A DNA stretch of 54,395 bases from Candidatus Cloacimonadota bacterium (lineage in GTDB: Bacteria > Muiribacteriota > UBA6191). Under the pieces are notes generated by a model, which ran no database searches, had not been told where the DNA came from, and saw nothing but the letters and a program-made list of their open reading frames with translations. Below, piece by piece: positions 1 to 8,457 of this stretch; position 1 is the first letter of the stretch, and each line of letters opens with the position of its first letter. Where the stretch lies: contig JAGSHD010000020.1 of NCBI GenBank assembly GCA_023954715.1, positions 1 to 54,395 of the forward strand, written 5' to 3'. The position numbers and the translations under genes were made by a program.

Positions 1-375
1 GTGTTTGTGCAACTAAAGCGGCAATATCATCCGCCCCCATGATAGCGTCATCATCTTTTTCATCAGCGGGAGGTGGAGTTGCTTGTGTTTGTGCAACTAA
101 AGCGGCAATATCATCCGCCCCCATGATAGCATCATCATCTTGTTCTTCAGTAGGAGGTGGTGTAGCTTTGGTTTGAGCAACTAAAGCGGCAATATCATCT
201 GCCCCCATGATAGCATCATCATCATCTTTTTCATCAGCAGGAGGCGGTGTTGCTTGTGTTTGTGCAACTAAAGCAGCAATATCGTCTGCATTCATTACAG
301 AGTCATCTGCCTCTTTTTGATCGTCTGGTTCAGGAGGAGGTTCTGCTTGAGTTGCAGATACAAGAGCAGCAATAT
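1..375 (-). repeat. Tandem coding repeat, 84-93 bp period
   Basis: Equivalent positions of successive copies fall at 1, 85, 169, 256 and 349, giving periods of 84, 84, 87 and 93 bp. The first three intervals are nearly identical at DNA level, while the copies nearest the start codon are more diverged. This suggests recent expansion from the C-terminal side. The 87-bp unit differs by one extra Asp codon. The array continues past the window edge. Confidence 0.9.
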
Positions 376-568
376 CATCTGCATCCATTATAGAGTTGTC
401 GTCTTCTTCCACTTTGTTGTCAGGTTCGTCCTCTTCTGCCTCTACAATCGGGTTTAACACATCCTCATGAGTGGCAGCACTAGTATCTTCAGGAAATGAT
501 GATTCTTCTGCTTCCTCTTCAGCTGCAGTTATAATTTGTTGTATTTCAGTATCAGAAAAATTAGCCAT
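1..568 (-). CDS. Acidic tandem-repeat protein, N-terminal part (C-terminus outside window)
   Basis: An open frame runs from an ATG at 568 off the left edge with no stop, so at least 189 residues are present. The first ~60 residues are very acidic (Glu/Asp/Ser), with no signal peptide or membrane segment. Then come five copies of a 28-31-residue unit whose core reads xIMGADDIAALVAQTQA followed by a PPP and Asp/Glu-rich linker. The core resembles the short EIDALL-type helix at the N-terminus of flagellar FliM/FliN proteins, and residues 4-12 (FSDTEIQQI) look like a diverged copy. The likely role is a flexible cytoplasmic scaffold of repeated short helices, but this is an inference; the family is not recognised. 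No strong ribosome site precedes the ATG. A TATAAT hexamer lies at 626-631 on this strand. It is downstream of the sigma/FecR fusion gene on the same strand, separated by 236 bp. Confidence 0.8.
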   Translation of the reverse strand, partial: MANFSDTEIQQIITAAEEEAEESSFPEDTSAATHEDVLNPIVEAEEDEPDNKVEEDDNSIMDADDIAALVSATQAEPPPEPDDQKEADDSVMNADDIAALVAQTQATPPPADEKDDDDAIMGADDIAALVAQTKATPPPTEEQDDDAIMGADDIAALVAQTQATPPPADEKDDDAIMGADDIAALVAQT

Positions 569-804
569 AATTCAATTTTAAGTCAATTTCATACGCTGAA
601 TTTAACTCGAATATATCATTCTACCATTATAATACCAAGTATAAATTCATTCTCCTCTTGGCCTGCTTGTCATAGGCAATTTAAAACTAAAATATAGCCT
701 AATCAATTGTTATGCTTTTAGCCTAGAAACTCTTTGATTTGTATACAAGGGTCTAATTTAAATAGAATAACATATCTTTATGTCGACACAATGAGCATAA
801 AGTC

Positions 805-2451
805 TCATAGTTTTTGTAAAAACTCTAAATGTTTCTTTTGTGGTTTTTTCATGTACTGTTTGATCAGTATTACTTTATCTTGTTTTTCATTTCGTGTGAG
901 TTGATTGAAGGATTTTTGTCTAGCTCGAAAAGAATTTTTTGTTTTAGATTTATTTTTACGAATCGCTGATATAGAAAATGAAGCTGTATCATAACTTTGA
1001 CTTTGAGCTTTTTCAGCTAAACCAAAGATAATTTGCTCATTTTCGGCAACATTATTTTTTATTTTGTTGTATAAAACATTTAGACTTCCAGAAAAATTGG
1101 CAGCTAATGAGTAGTTGCGATCAATTTTTGCAACTCTTGATTTAGAATGACTAGATTGAGTTACACCGTGTTTTGTTTGTATTGTTAGCAAGTTGTTTTT
1201 AGGTGTCGAGACTTCTATGTCACCTTGATGTAAAAATATATTAGTTGAATCACTAACAATTAGTTTAGAATATTCATGAATTACAATACTGGTTTTATTG
1301 TTTAATATTAATTCAGCTTCTTGATCTTTAGTTTGAATGGATTCACCAGCACTAAACGGAGTTTCTCCTTCACCGTCAAAGTTTAAAGATCCGATCACCG
1401 TAGATTGCTGAATCTCTTGTAAGCTTTTACTTGATTTAGTTGTCAATGTACTTGTATCCAAAACTTTCTCAGTAGTTTGAAAACTTTGATACCCGGTGTA
1501 GAAGACAAAAAAGATCAAGATTCCGGCTGCAAACTTAGAGTACAAATAAGCTTTTTCATTAACTTGAGGGGTCGAGTGCTTAACGTCATACTCTTGAACA
1601 ATATCTTCTTCAGACATTTGAACTTGAGAGTATTTCTCTAGTTCGTTTTCTTCGTTTTGTTGCCTAATTTGATCGATAATTGAGTTTTCGCTATGATTAC
1701 TCTCTATGTTTTGTAATTCGAAGTGAGGAAAAAATTGCTTCACGACCTTAAGTACTTTTTTTTCTGGTAGAGGATTATATCGATTAATGCTACATAATTG
1801 CAGTATTTTTTTAAGACGATACTCATGGTTATAAAAAGTAGAATTAGAGTCTAATTGAATCTGATGAAGGGGAGTAGCGATATAGGTAGCGAAAGTTTCC
1901 ACAATATCATAATTTTCGTCGATGGTAGTATGATCTATATTACACAGTCCCATACAAAGCTGAAACAGATAGGCTTCTAAGATAGGGGCAGAAACATTAA
2001 GTAGATTGGCTAAATCATTGATCTTGAACTGTTCAATACACAATAGCTGTAAAAGAAAAAACTGTAAAGGACTAAGCTGTTCGGTCATTAATTTGTGATA
2101 CGAGATTAAATCATACTCTGTTTCATCAAAAAGTTGCTCTTGTAGTGGAGTTACTTCTCCTACTTCATAAAGGCTTTCTTTGATATGATCTAGTTTATCT
2201 TGTGTATCAGGATTACTTAATGCAATTTTAAGGCAACCACGCAATAAAAAAAGACTTTGATTCTCTTTAAGTTTAAGTTTGTCATGATTTTTAAATGCTG
2301 AATTGATTATGGTATCAAATGATGAAGAAATATCATCTTTGTCTTGTAAAAAGTAAGATAGAAAATTAATCAAAAAGCCGTTGTGACGATCTATAAAATC
2401 GTAAAAGCTGTGAGCATTAGTAATATCTAACTCATCTAGTATTTGGCTCAT
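805..2451 (-). CDS. Sigma-factor-like / transmembrane / FecR-like fusion protein
   Basis: 548 residues in three parts. Residues 18-80 resemble a degenerate sigma-70 region 2. Residues 125-168 (LSPLQFFLLQLL.., LNVSAPILEAYLFQL) resemble sigma region 4 with its helix-turn-helix. A Lys/Glu-rich linker leads to one transmembrane helix at about 301-321. Residues ~348-480 look like a FecR-type domain (AGESIQTKDQEAEL, LHQGDIEVSTP). The C-terminus is Lys/Arg-rich. FecR domains usually sit on separate anti-sigma-type sensors, so one chain carrying both is unusual. It may sense an envelope signal and act at the membrane, or the sigma part may be a non-DNA-binding relic. It lies 58 bp downstream of the pseudopilin genes, so co-transcription is plausible. 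The similarity is by eye and distant. Confidence 0.6.
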   Translation of the reverse strand: MSQILDELDITNAHSFYDFIDRHNGFLINFLSYFLQDKDDISSSFDTIINSAFKNHDKLKLKENQSLFLLRGCLKIALSNPDTQDKLDHIKESLYEVGEVTPLQEQLFDETEYDLISYHKLMTEQLSPLQFFLLQLLCIEQFKINDLANLLNVSAPILEAYLFQLCMGLCNIDHTTIDENYDIVETFATYIATPLHQIQLDSNSTFYNHEYRLKKILQLCSINRYNPLPEKKVLKVVKQFFPHFELQNIESNHSENSIIDQIRQQNEENELEKYSQVQMSEEDIVQEYDVKHSTPQVNEKAYLYSKFAAGILIFFVFYTGYQSFQTTEKVLDTSTLTTKSSKSLQEIQQSTVIGSLNFDGEGETPFSAGESIQTKDQEAELILNNKTSIVIHEYSKLIVSDSTNIFLHQGDIEVSTPKNNLLTIQTKHGVTQSSHSKSRVAKIDRNYSLAANFSGSLNVLYNKIKNNVAENEQIIFGLAEKAQSQSYDTASFSISAIRKNKSKTKNSFRARQKSFNQLTRNEKQDKVILIKQYMKKPQKKHLEFLQKL

Positions 2452-2508
2452 ATTAGTCTAGTCCTTAATAGCCAAATTCGATTAATATTAACGTTCATTT
2501 GAGAGAAT

Positions 2509-3429
2509 TTAGAATCGTCCATGATGCTTGTGTCTTGTGTTTAATTGTGGGTTCATAACATTAAAATTTATACTATATGAACTTTGTTTAGAGACTTCAT
2601 TTCTAATTTTAGAGTCAATTTTAATGTGTGTAGAAATATAGAAGTGTTTAAACTCAATTAGAGTTTTATGATCTTTAGTATTGTATTGCGAATACTCGAA
2701 GGTGGGATAAATTTCAAAGCCAGAGATTAGGCCTTCTCCTTTTTCGGTGAGTCCATAGGTATAAATGACTTCTTCATTAAGTTGTTCAGTAGGTAGATCA
2801 TTAAGTAAAACCACATAATTTAGAGGGTTGTTGTCTCCGTCTTTGAGGTAGTGTCTGTAGACAAACCTAGCACCTTTCACATGAAGATAGTATTCAGAGA
2901 CTGTTGCAGAAATTGGCTTTGTAATTTTTCTTTCTAGGTGAACGATAGCGTCTTCAAGACCATAGACTAAGTTTTCATGTATCGCAGGTTCAAGGGGGAA
3001 CCAATTATCCTTTACTCTTTCTGATCTATAATATCGAACACCATCGATTGTTTTATCAATTTTATGAATTTTTGAAGTCGCTTTTATGCCGGAGATAGCT
3101 CTACCTCCTGTAACGCTATCTTGATATACAACGGGTTGGTAAAACTTTTTGACTAAAGGGTAGCCTATAGGTCTATTCCAGAGTTCTATGGATACTCCAT
3201 TTGGTGCTGAAAATGGTTGGAGTTCATTTAGATTTCTTCGGATGGAGCCCGATAAAAGCTGTAATTGTCTAATTGAAAAATTAGCAGACTCAGAGTGAGA
3301 AATTCCTTGGGTGGATTGACTGAAAAAAGAGTAAACAAAACCGATCACAACAGATGCGACTAAGGTAGAGAAAATAGCTTCGATTAAGGTGAAGCCTTTT
3401 TTATTGTAAAGAGTTTGGTGACAATTCAT
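2509..3429 (-). CDS. Minor pseudopilin, PilW/GspJ-like
   Basis: 306 residues. The prepilin leader ends in KKGFTLIEA, the classic prepilin peptidase site (Gly-1, Phe+1, Glu+5), followed by a ~20-residue hydrophobic helix. The rest is a globular domain of unassigned fold. The ATG at 3429 gives a short basic leader (MNCHQTLYNKKG); an in-frame ATG at 3483 would give a 28-residue leader overlapping the preceding gene more deeply, so 3429 is preferred. Minor pseudopilins prime and cap type IV pili or type II secretion pseudopili at the inner membrane. It is the third gene of an overlapping minus-strand operon (overlap about 29 bp with the gene before). Confidence 0.85.
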   Translation of the reverse strand: MNCHQTLYNKKGFTLIEAIFSTLVASVVIGFVYSFFSQSTQGISHSESANFSIRQLQLLSGSIRRNLNELQPFSAPNGVSIELWNRPIGYPLVKKFYQPVVYQDSVTGGRAISGIKATSKIHKIDKTIDGVRYYRSERVKDNWFPLEPAIHENLVYGLEDAIVHLERKITKPISATVSEYYLHVKGARFVYRHYLKDGDNNPLNYVVLLNDLPTEQLNEEVIYTYGLTEKGEGLISGFEIYPTFEYSQYNTKDHKTLIEFKHFYISTHIKIDSKIRNEVSKQSSYSINFNVMNPQLNTRHKHHGRF

Positions 3430-3952
3430 TTCTTGAGAGTTGGGTAACGAGTTTAAGTTGTCTGTTGTATGTAGTAGCTCCAAAGCTTTTCCATTCGATT
3501 CGTACTTCTGCGATCAAGTTATCGGGATGAGGTTGATAGCTATCTTTGTTTCCTTGATTAGCAGGGTATATTTTAAGTAAACGCTTAAATATGTTTTCTT
3601 TTCCAGCAAAAGGTAGTGGGGATAAAAATAGACGTGAACCAGAGCATGTATTTACGTCATTGTTTTTGGGGTTTATGTATAAATGACTCGTGTTTTGAGT
3701 ATCTAAATTATAATAAGGCGCTTCTTCTTGGTGGGAGGAAATATATTTCATTTGGTCAAAACCGATAAAATCTTTCATGGTTCTGATTTGATCAATTACT
3801 TCTACGGCAAAAAAGCTAGCTCTAATTTCATTGAAGCTGGCTTGGGTTTGCGCTCTTGATTGTCTCATCACATAAGCAAGGGGCGCTATAACCATTGCTG
3901 AAAGACTAGCGGCTAGTAAAATTTCTACAAATGAGAATCCAGACTTTTTCAT
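3401..3952 (-). CDS. Minor pseudopilin, PilV/GspI-like
   Basis: 183 residues beginning MKKSGFSFVEILLAASL: a 5-residue leader, a prepilin peptidase site (G|F, Glu+5) and the conserved N-terminal helix. The short length and single N-terminal helix fit PilV/GspI-type minor pilins. The ATG overlaps the stop of the preceding gene as ATGA at 3949-3952, which indicates translational coupling. Together with its two neighbours it should form the tip-priming complex of a type IV pilus or type II secretion pseudopilus. No assembly ATPase, platform protein or prepilin peptidase is in this window. Confidence 0.85.
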   Translation of the reverse strand: MKKSGFSFVEILLAASLSAMVIAPLAYVMRQSRAQTQASFNEIRASFFAVEVIDQIRTMKDFIGFDQMKYISSHQEEAPYYNLDTQNTSHLYINPKNNDVNTCSGSRLFLSPLPFAGKENIFKRLLKIYPANQGNKDSYQPHPDNLIAEVRIEWKSFGATTYNRQLKLVTQLSRNELSPNSLQ

Positions 3953-6363
3953 TGAGTCCTACTTGTAATTATATGATCGTCTAAAACCATTCTATAAAAC
4001 ATATCCCGTTGAGGTTCAAGAGGGCTATAATCCATATTATATTGTACTTGAGTAGAGTTATGAAACATACTTGGGTTTAGGGTATTCATGGCAATACCAC
4101 CAAAGATGTATGCACCTTTTCCACTATGCCCCTTATGAATCCCTTGTTTCGCATTTAAAAAGGCATCGTATACATGAGTATCTTTAGTGTAACTCGTACT
4201 TGGTAACAATGTAATATTTTCACAAGTAAATGATGTATAAAAGGCGCTTTCGATAGGAGCAAGAAAACAGTCTCCGTTAACCATAATATTTGTATGGTTT
4301 TGAACGACGATATCTTTGTCTAAAACTAGTTCTCCTGAAAATGAAATCTGCATTCCCTTTCCGTCTAAATAGTATTTACTACCTTGTGAGATTAAAAATC
4401 CTTCATCAATCAGTTGCTCTATACTTGTATAAGATGTGTAAAAGTCATGTTTTTGAATAGTATTAGTGATGAATCCACTATTTGTGAAATCACTGACTAA
4501 ACCATTTACATAAAAAGAATCTTTTGATCTTAGAGGGCTTTGAGGAAGGGGCCAGACTTCCATCAAATCATCACTAGATGGAGGAAACTCGGGATCGAGC
4601 TCTTTTTTTGGATCTAAACCCTCATAGATTTCAGGAAACATGTGAGACTCAAAATTAGAATGACCTTCTGGAGGGATTACAGAATGTGAGAAGTGGGGGT
4701 AAGACAGGGTTTCGTTCATGGGAATGACTTTTTCTTGTGACATATACTCTTTATATTCCGAAAACTCAGGAAAAACGAATGGAATAGTCCAGGCTTCTCC
4801 CACTCGAAAACCAAGAGGAGCATCACAATCAACCAATCCTCCGTAAAAAGAGATGGGCTCTTTGAGACGCATATGTGTTAGATATCTAGACTCTGTTGAA
4901 TTTGGTATGACTCCTAAATCAGAATCAGGTGAAAAAACATCGTCAGAGCTACAAGGGCGAAGGTCATCTTCATCTTCATTGCCTGCATTTGTATCGAGTA
5001 AATATCGAACCATTTTGATTACATGAAAATTTGCGGGGCCTACAGTTTTTGCTCTAGATGGATAATAATCAGCACCAAAGGGGTGGATTAGTGACGAAAA
5101 TCGATCTGCTTGAGGGACATACTCCTGATAGCCTCGTTCAGGAGGATCATAATAACCCAAAAATGAATTGTATAGCATAGGTTGGGCGTCTATTTCTCTT
5201 TCAGTTGGCTCTTGTGAATGCAGACTAAAGGCAGGGGCTGTGTTTTTAAAAAACTCAGGTTTTTTAAAAGGGATAATTTGTGGAGAGTTTGCTCCTCCCT
5301 GATTGTCGTCTTTTGGGTTTCCAAGAGCAGGATTGTATAGGTGAAAAAACTGTCCAGCGCTATAGTTTTCGTCCTCAAATTCACCAGAAGTAGTATAACC
5401 ATGGGTCATTTTAATTGCATTGTTATCTCCCATACCAAAAAATAGGTATCCTCGTCGGTAGATGGACTCTTGTGCTTTTTTAATTGAAGAAGGGAGTGTA
5501 AGAGAGTTTAAATCTCCTGGATCTTTATTGTCTCCTAGTTTACCTAGAATCATTTGATCATCCGGTACAGTAGAGTCATTATATGGGCCATTAACCAACA
5601 TCATAGGAAACAATGTGTTGTCTTGATGAGGTCTTCCAGAGCTTGTGGCAATATAATTATTGTAGTAGTTTCCAATAGGGCTTTTATGAAAAAAAGTGAA
5701 CTTATTTAAAACAGGGTTATATAAATTATAGGTTTTAAACTTTTTGTTGATACAAGTGTTACGGCTAGTACTGCGATAGGTAGCACTTGCACAAAATCCT
5801 AAATAGACTTCTTTTTCTACATAGTCACGTACAGAGGGAGGATTTGTTTTCATTTCTGAAAAAGTTTGATCTGTATATAGGGTTTTTGGATGTACGCTAA
5901 TACTAAACTCAAGAGTAGAATCAGGATAATATGCCATTAAGTTTTCATACATTTTGATGTATTCATTGGGAAAATAGCTTATAACTTGATCGTGGTACAT
6001 CTTTCTAGTATCAGATTCTTTTGTTTCTGATGTTAAGTAGTCCATCAATTTTGGAATATCTAATAAAAATAATCCATAAAAACTAGATTTATGAAGATTG
6101 TTGGTCTGAATAAGGCTTTTCAATTGAAAATCACTTGGAGTTTTGGTTCCTTCGCGAAAAGCACCATTCAGTAACTCTACACCGGCTTGAGACAATGTGC
6201 GCGAAGACTCGTTGAAGTAGTGTCGATGAGCTTCAAGGTTTCGTTGTGCACTTTGACGATGAATCGTATAAAAAAGGATTCCAAGTATACTTAGGATACC
6301 AAGAACTGCGAAGAGGATGAATCCTTTGTTTTTAGATGACGTATTCGTTTTTTTTAATTGCAT
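3949..6363 (-). CDS. Large minor pseudopilin, PilX/GspK-like
   Basis: 804 residues, far longer than usual PilX or GspK proteins (roughly 150-350). The N-terminus has a basic leader, then KGFILFAVLGILSILGILF: a prepilin peptidase site without the usual Glu+5, as in GspK-type tip pseudopilins. A conserved-looking helix (RQSAQRNLEAHRHYFNES) follows. The remainder is a large Pro/Tyr/Ser-rich extracellular region with no recognised domain; repeated cysteines could form disulfides. It is first in the operon, with a 273-bp divergent gap upstream. The size suggests an added tip domain, perhaps for adhesion; this is inference. Confidence 0.78.
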   Translation of the reverse strand: MQLKKTNTSSKNKGFILFAVLGILSILGILFYTIHRQSAQRNLEAHRHYFNESSRTLSQAGVELLNGAFREGTKTPSDFQLKSLIQTNNLHKSSFYGLFLLDIPKLMDYLTSETKESDTRKMYHDQVISYFPNEYIKMYENLMAYYPDSTLEFSISVHPKTLYTDQTFSEMKTNPPSVRDYVEKEVYLGFCASATYRSTSRNTCINKKFKTYNLYNPVLNKFTFFHKSPIGNYYNNYIATSSGRPHQDNTLFPMMLVNGPYNDSTVPDDQMILGKLGDNKDPGDLNSLTLPSSIKKAQESIYRRGYLFFGMGDNNAIKMTHGYTTSGEFEDENYSAGQFFHLYNPALGNPKDDNQGGANSPQIIPFKKPEFFKNTAPAFSLHSQEPTEREIDAQPMLYNSFLGYYDPPERGYQEYVPQADRFSSLIHPFGADYYPSRAKTVGPANFHVIKMVRYLLDTNAGNEDEDDLRPCSSDDVFSPDSDLGVIPNSTESRYLTHMRLKEPISFYGGLVDCDAPLGFRVGEAWTIPFVFPEFSEYKEYMSQEKVIPMNETLSYPHFSHSVIPPEGHSNFESHMFPEIYEGLDPKKELDPEFPPSSDDLMEVWPLPQSPLRSKDSFYVNGLVSDFTNSGFITNTIQKHDFYTSYTSIEQLIDEGFLISQGSKYYLDGKGMQISFSGELVLDKDIVVQNHTNIMVNGDCFLAPIESAFYTSFTCENITLLPSTSYTKDTHVYDAFLNAKQGIHKGHSGKGAYIFGGIAMNTLNPSMFHNSTQVQYNMDYSPLEPQRDMFYRMVLDDHIITSRTQ

Positions 6364-6636
6364 AAATAAAATATAATGGGACTATTTAAATTTAAACTAA
6401 TGTGGTTTTTTCTAACTCACCAAAGCAAAAATAACCAATATAAAAATAGCCCTTATAACTATTCTATTGAAAGATAGTAAAAATGTGTACTGTTTTATCA
6501 GAAAATAACCATTAAATAGTAAACAAATTTCATTTTTTTTATACGAAAAATTTTGTATTTAATCTCTAAAGGTATATATTGATTTGAAAAATAGATTCTT
6601 ATTGGGTAGAAATTTCTTTAAAGGTTGAGTGGTACC

Positions 6637-7332
6637 ATGAAAAAAATTATTGATAATTTGTATAAACATGATCAGGAAATTCTAACTATTTATGACCGGT
6701 GGGCAGATTCCAAGAGATGTGTAGAAGCTTTAATTCAGTCACAAAAAGATCTAAATGAAAAATTAGAGGTGGCACGAGCGAAAAAAGTTTCTATGGAAAT
6801 GGAATTAAAATCAATCGAATTAGATTTAGGGACTCACGAGGCTGAAATTGCTAAATGTGAAAAGCAAAAATTGAGTGTAACTTCTGAAAAATCTTTAAAT
6901 TTAGTTGAAGATAAAATAGCAAAAGTTGGAGAGAAAAAAGATGAGTGCGAGATGAACTGGCTTGAAAAGTCAGAAGAACTATCTCCTCACCTCAAAGTTA
7001 TAGAAGCCTTAGAAGGTGAAGAAAAGGCCAAATCAGCTGAAAAAGAAGAAAAGATACCAGCTTTAAATACTACTTTGACCGAGCTTCAAAAAGAATTAAA
7101 AGGGCTAGTAGAATCTAGAATAGATATGATGGATGGATTGAGTGAACCCTTAGTTGAAAAATATGAAAGCTTACGAGTTAAAAATATGTTTCAACCTGTT
7201 ATTTTTCATTTGATCGATAGTGGATGCCCAAAATGTGGAATGCATATACGTAATGTTGATTTTGAAATGATTCGATATCATGACGAAGTTGTACCATGTG
7301 AAAGTTGTGGTACAATTATTTATTGGGAATAA
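6637..7332 (+). CDS. Coiled-coil protein with C-terminal C4 zinc ribbon (COG1579-like)
   Basis: 231 residues from the ATG at 6637; a TTG at 6625 would add four residues but would leave no room for a ribosome site. Residues ~25-175 are long charged coiled coil (Glu/Lys-rich heptads). The C-terminus holds a zinc ribbon, CPKCGMHI..CESCG, ending IIYWE. This is the layout of the COG1579/zf-RING_7 family, widespread and poorly understood, often encoded near information-processing genes. It is followed after 23 bp by the TPM-domain gene, which also ends in a zinc ribbon, so the two may be co-transcribed. Confidence 0.8.
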   Translation: MKKIIDNLYKHDQEILTIYDRWADSKRCVEALIQSQKDLNEKLEVARAKKVSMEMELKSIELDLGTHEAEIAKCEKQKLSVTSEKSLNLVEDKIAKVGEKKDECEMNWLEKSEELSPHLKVIEALEGEEKAKSAEKEEKIPALNTTLTELQKELKGLVESRIDMMDGLSEPLVEKYESLRVKNMFQPVIFHLIDSGCPKCGMHIRNVDFEMIRYHDEVVPCESCGTIIYWE

Positions 7333-7355
7333 TTCAAACAAAATAGATTAGACGA

Positions 7356-8102
7356 ATGAACAAATTTTTTAAAATACTACTTCTATTAGCTGCTACAGCT
7401 CTTTTTTCAAATGCTTATGCACTAGGCTACCCTGTACAAGATGATGCCAATTTATTAAACCCAAGTACAAAAAAAACCATCGAAGAAATCTCTAGTGATT
7501 TATATTCTAAAACAAAAACATCGTTTTTGTTTAAAAGTTTTGAGAAGGATAGTTTAAAAAGTTTTGATTCAAACTGTGCCAATGTATTTGCTTTATGGAT
7601 TCGTAATACAAATCAAGCTCGTGGAGTTATGATTTATTTAGAGGTGGATAAAAAAACTAGGCAAGGGCGTATTAATTTTTCTTGTGGTTATGGGATTCGG
7701 GGTGCTTTCAAAGAAAGCGATGTCCAAAGTATTCTGAAAAATAAAATTATGGCATTTCAAGAAGATGTGACTCAACAAAAACTATTTATTGAAGGGGTTC
7801 GAGAAATTTCAGAACGAATCCAAATCTACTTTGATGGCAAGCATCATTTAAAATACTCTTCTTTAAAGGATCATTCTTCACAGGTTCTAAGTAAAGATAA
7901 AATTGTTTATTTTTTAGTTTTATTTTTAGTCTGTTTTTTTATTACAGCATTGATTTTATTATATTCAAAAGGACGTTGTCCTAGGTGTAACTCAAGAGCA
8001 CACATTAATATTCGACCTCTAATGAATGGTGATAGTCGATACAAAAGAATGAAAATTGTGAAATGTTTTGAATGTAATTATTTCAAGAAATATTTGTTTT
8101 AA
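7356..8102 (+). CDS. TPM-domain (YgcG/TLP18.3-like) membrane protein with cytoplasmic zinc ribbon
   Basis: 248 residues. There is a signal peptide at 1-22 (FSNAYA|LG). Residues ~24-160 form a TPM-like domain (YPVQDDANLLNPSTKKTIEE at the start, GRINFSCGYGIRGAF centrally, where the family often has a Gly-rich GYGLEG stretch). One transmembrane helix spans about 185-203. A small C-terminal zinc ribbon follows, CPRCNSR..CFECNY. TPM proteins are periplasmic or extracytoplasmic; plant TLP18.3 is linked to photosystem repair and phosphatase activity, while bacterial roles are unclear. The zinc ribbon would be cytoplasmic. Confidence 0.72.
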   Translation: MNKFFKILLLLAATALFSNAYALGYPVQDDANLLNPSTKKTIEEISSDLYSKTKTSFLFKSFEKDSLKSFDSNCANVFALWIRNTNQARGVMIYLEVDKKTRQGRINFSCGYGIRGAFKESDVQSILKNKIMAFQEDVTQQKLFIEGVREISERIQIYFDGKHHLKYSSLKDHSSQVLSKDKIVYFLVLFLVCFFITALILLYSKGRCPRCNSRAHINIRPLMNGDSRYKRMKIVKCFECNYFKKYLF

Positions 8103-8457
8103 TTGAGCCACTTTATTCACGCAACATTTAAGATAAAATCCTTTCTATTTGTCTACTTTAGACACCAATAGGCATGTTTTTGTTCAAATTTTTCTCTTTA
8201 CTCCTCTCTATGAAAAGCTCGTGATATCTCTCATTTTTGTGAAAAATCTTTAATTTACTAACAAAAACTAAAAATAAGTATCTTGAAAAATTGAAAATTT
8301 TTTCAAAACTAGCTATAAATGGTGTAGGTTTTTCTACTTATACAAAAATGATAGGTTAAATCATCAATGAGTAGTGCCAAAGCGATTTGTAAAAAAATAC
8401 GTTCTACTTGGAATAACTTTGCAAAATGATAAAAATATGCAATTTGAGGGAGTACTC
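8103..8457. other. Intergenic region upstream of lon
   Basis: This 355-bp AT-rich gap has no coding signal. A small inverted repeat, TGTCTA-CTT-TAGACA, sits near 8150-8164 just after the TPM gene. A promoter-like pair for lon is described separately at 8291-8319. An upstream in-frame GTG at 8374 could extend Lon by 28 residues but has no ribosome site and lies close to that promoter. Confidence 0.6.
8291..8319 (+). promoter_or_regulatory. Candidate sigma-70-type promoter of lon
   Basis: TTGAAA at 8291-8296 and TATAAA at 8314-8319 are separated by exactly 17 bp, about 140 bp before the lon start. The -35 box lies in an inverted repeat (TTGAAAA-TT-TTTTCAA, 8291-8306). No CIRCE element was seen, so heat-shock control by HrcA is not supported. 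Confidence 0.5.

Noticed and set aside
1..375. Regular repeats that could suggest a CRISPR array
   Set aside because: Periods of 84-93 bp are multiples of three, lie in one open frame and have no unique spacers; they encode protein repeats.
8374..8457. GTG start extending Lon by 28 residues
   Set aside because: GAGGGAG before the ATG at 8458 and the family N-terminus favour the shorter form; no ribosome site at the GTG.
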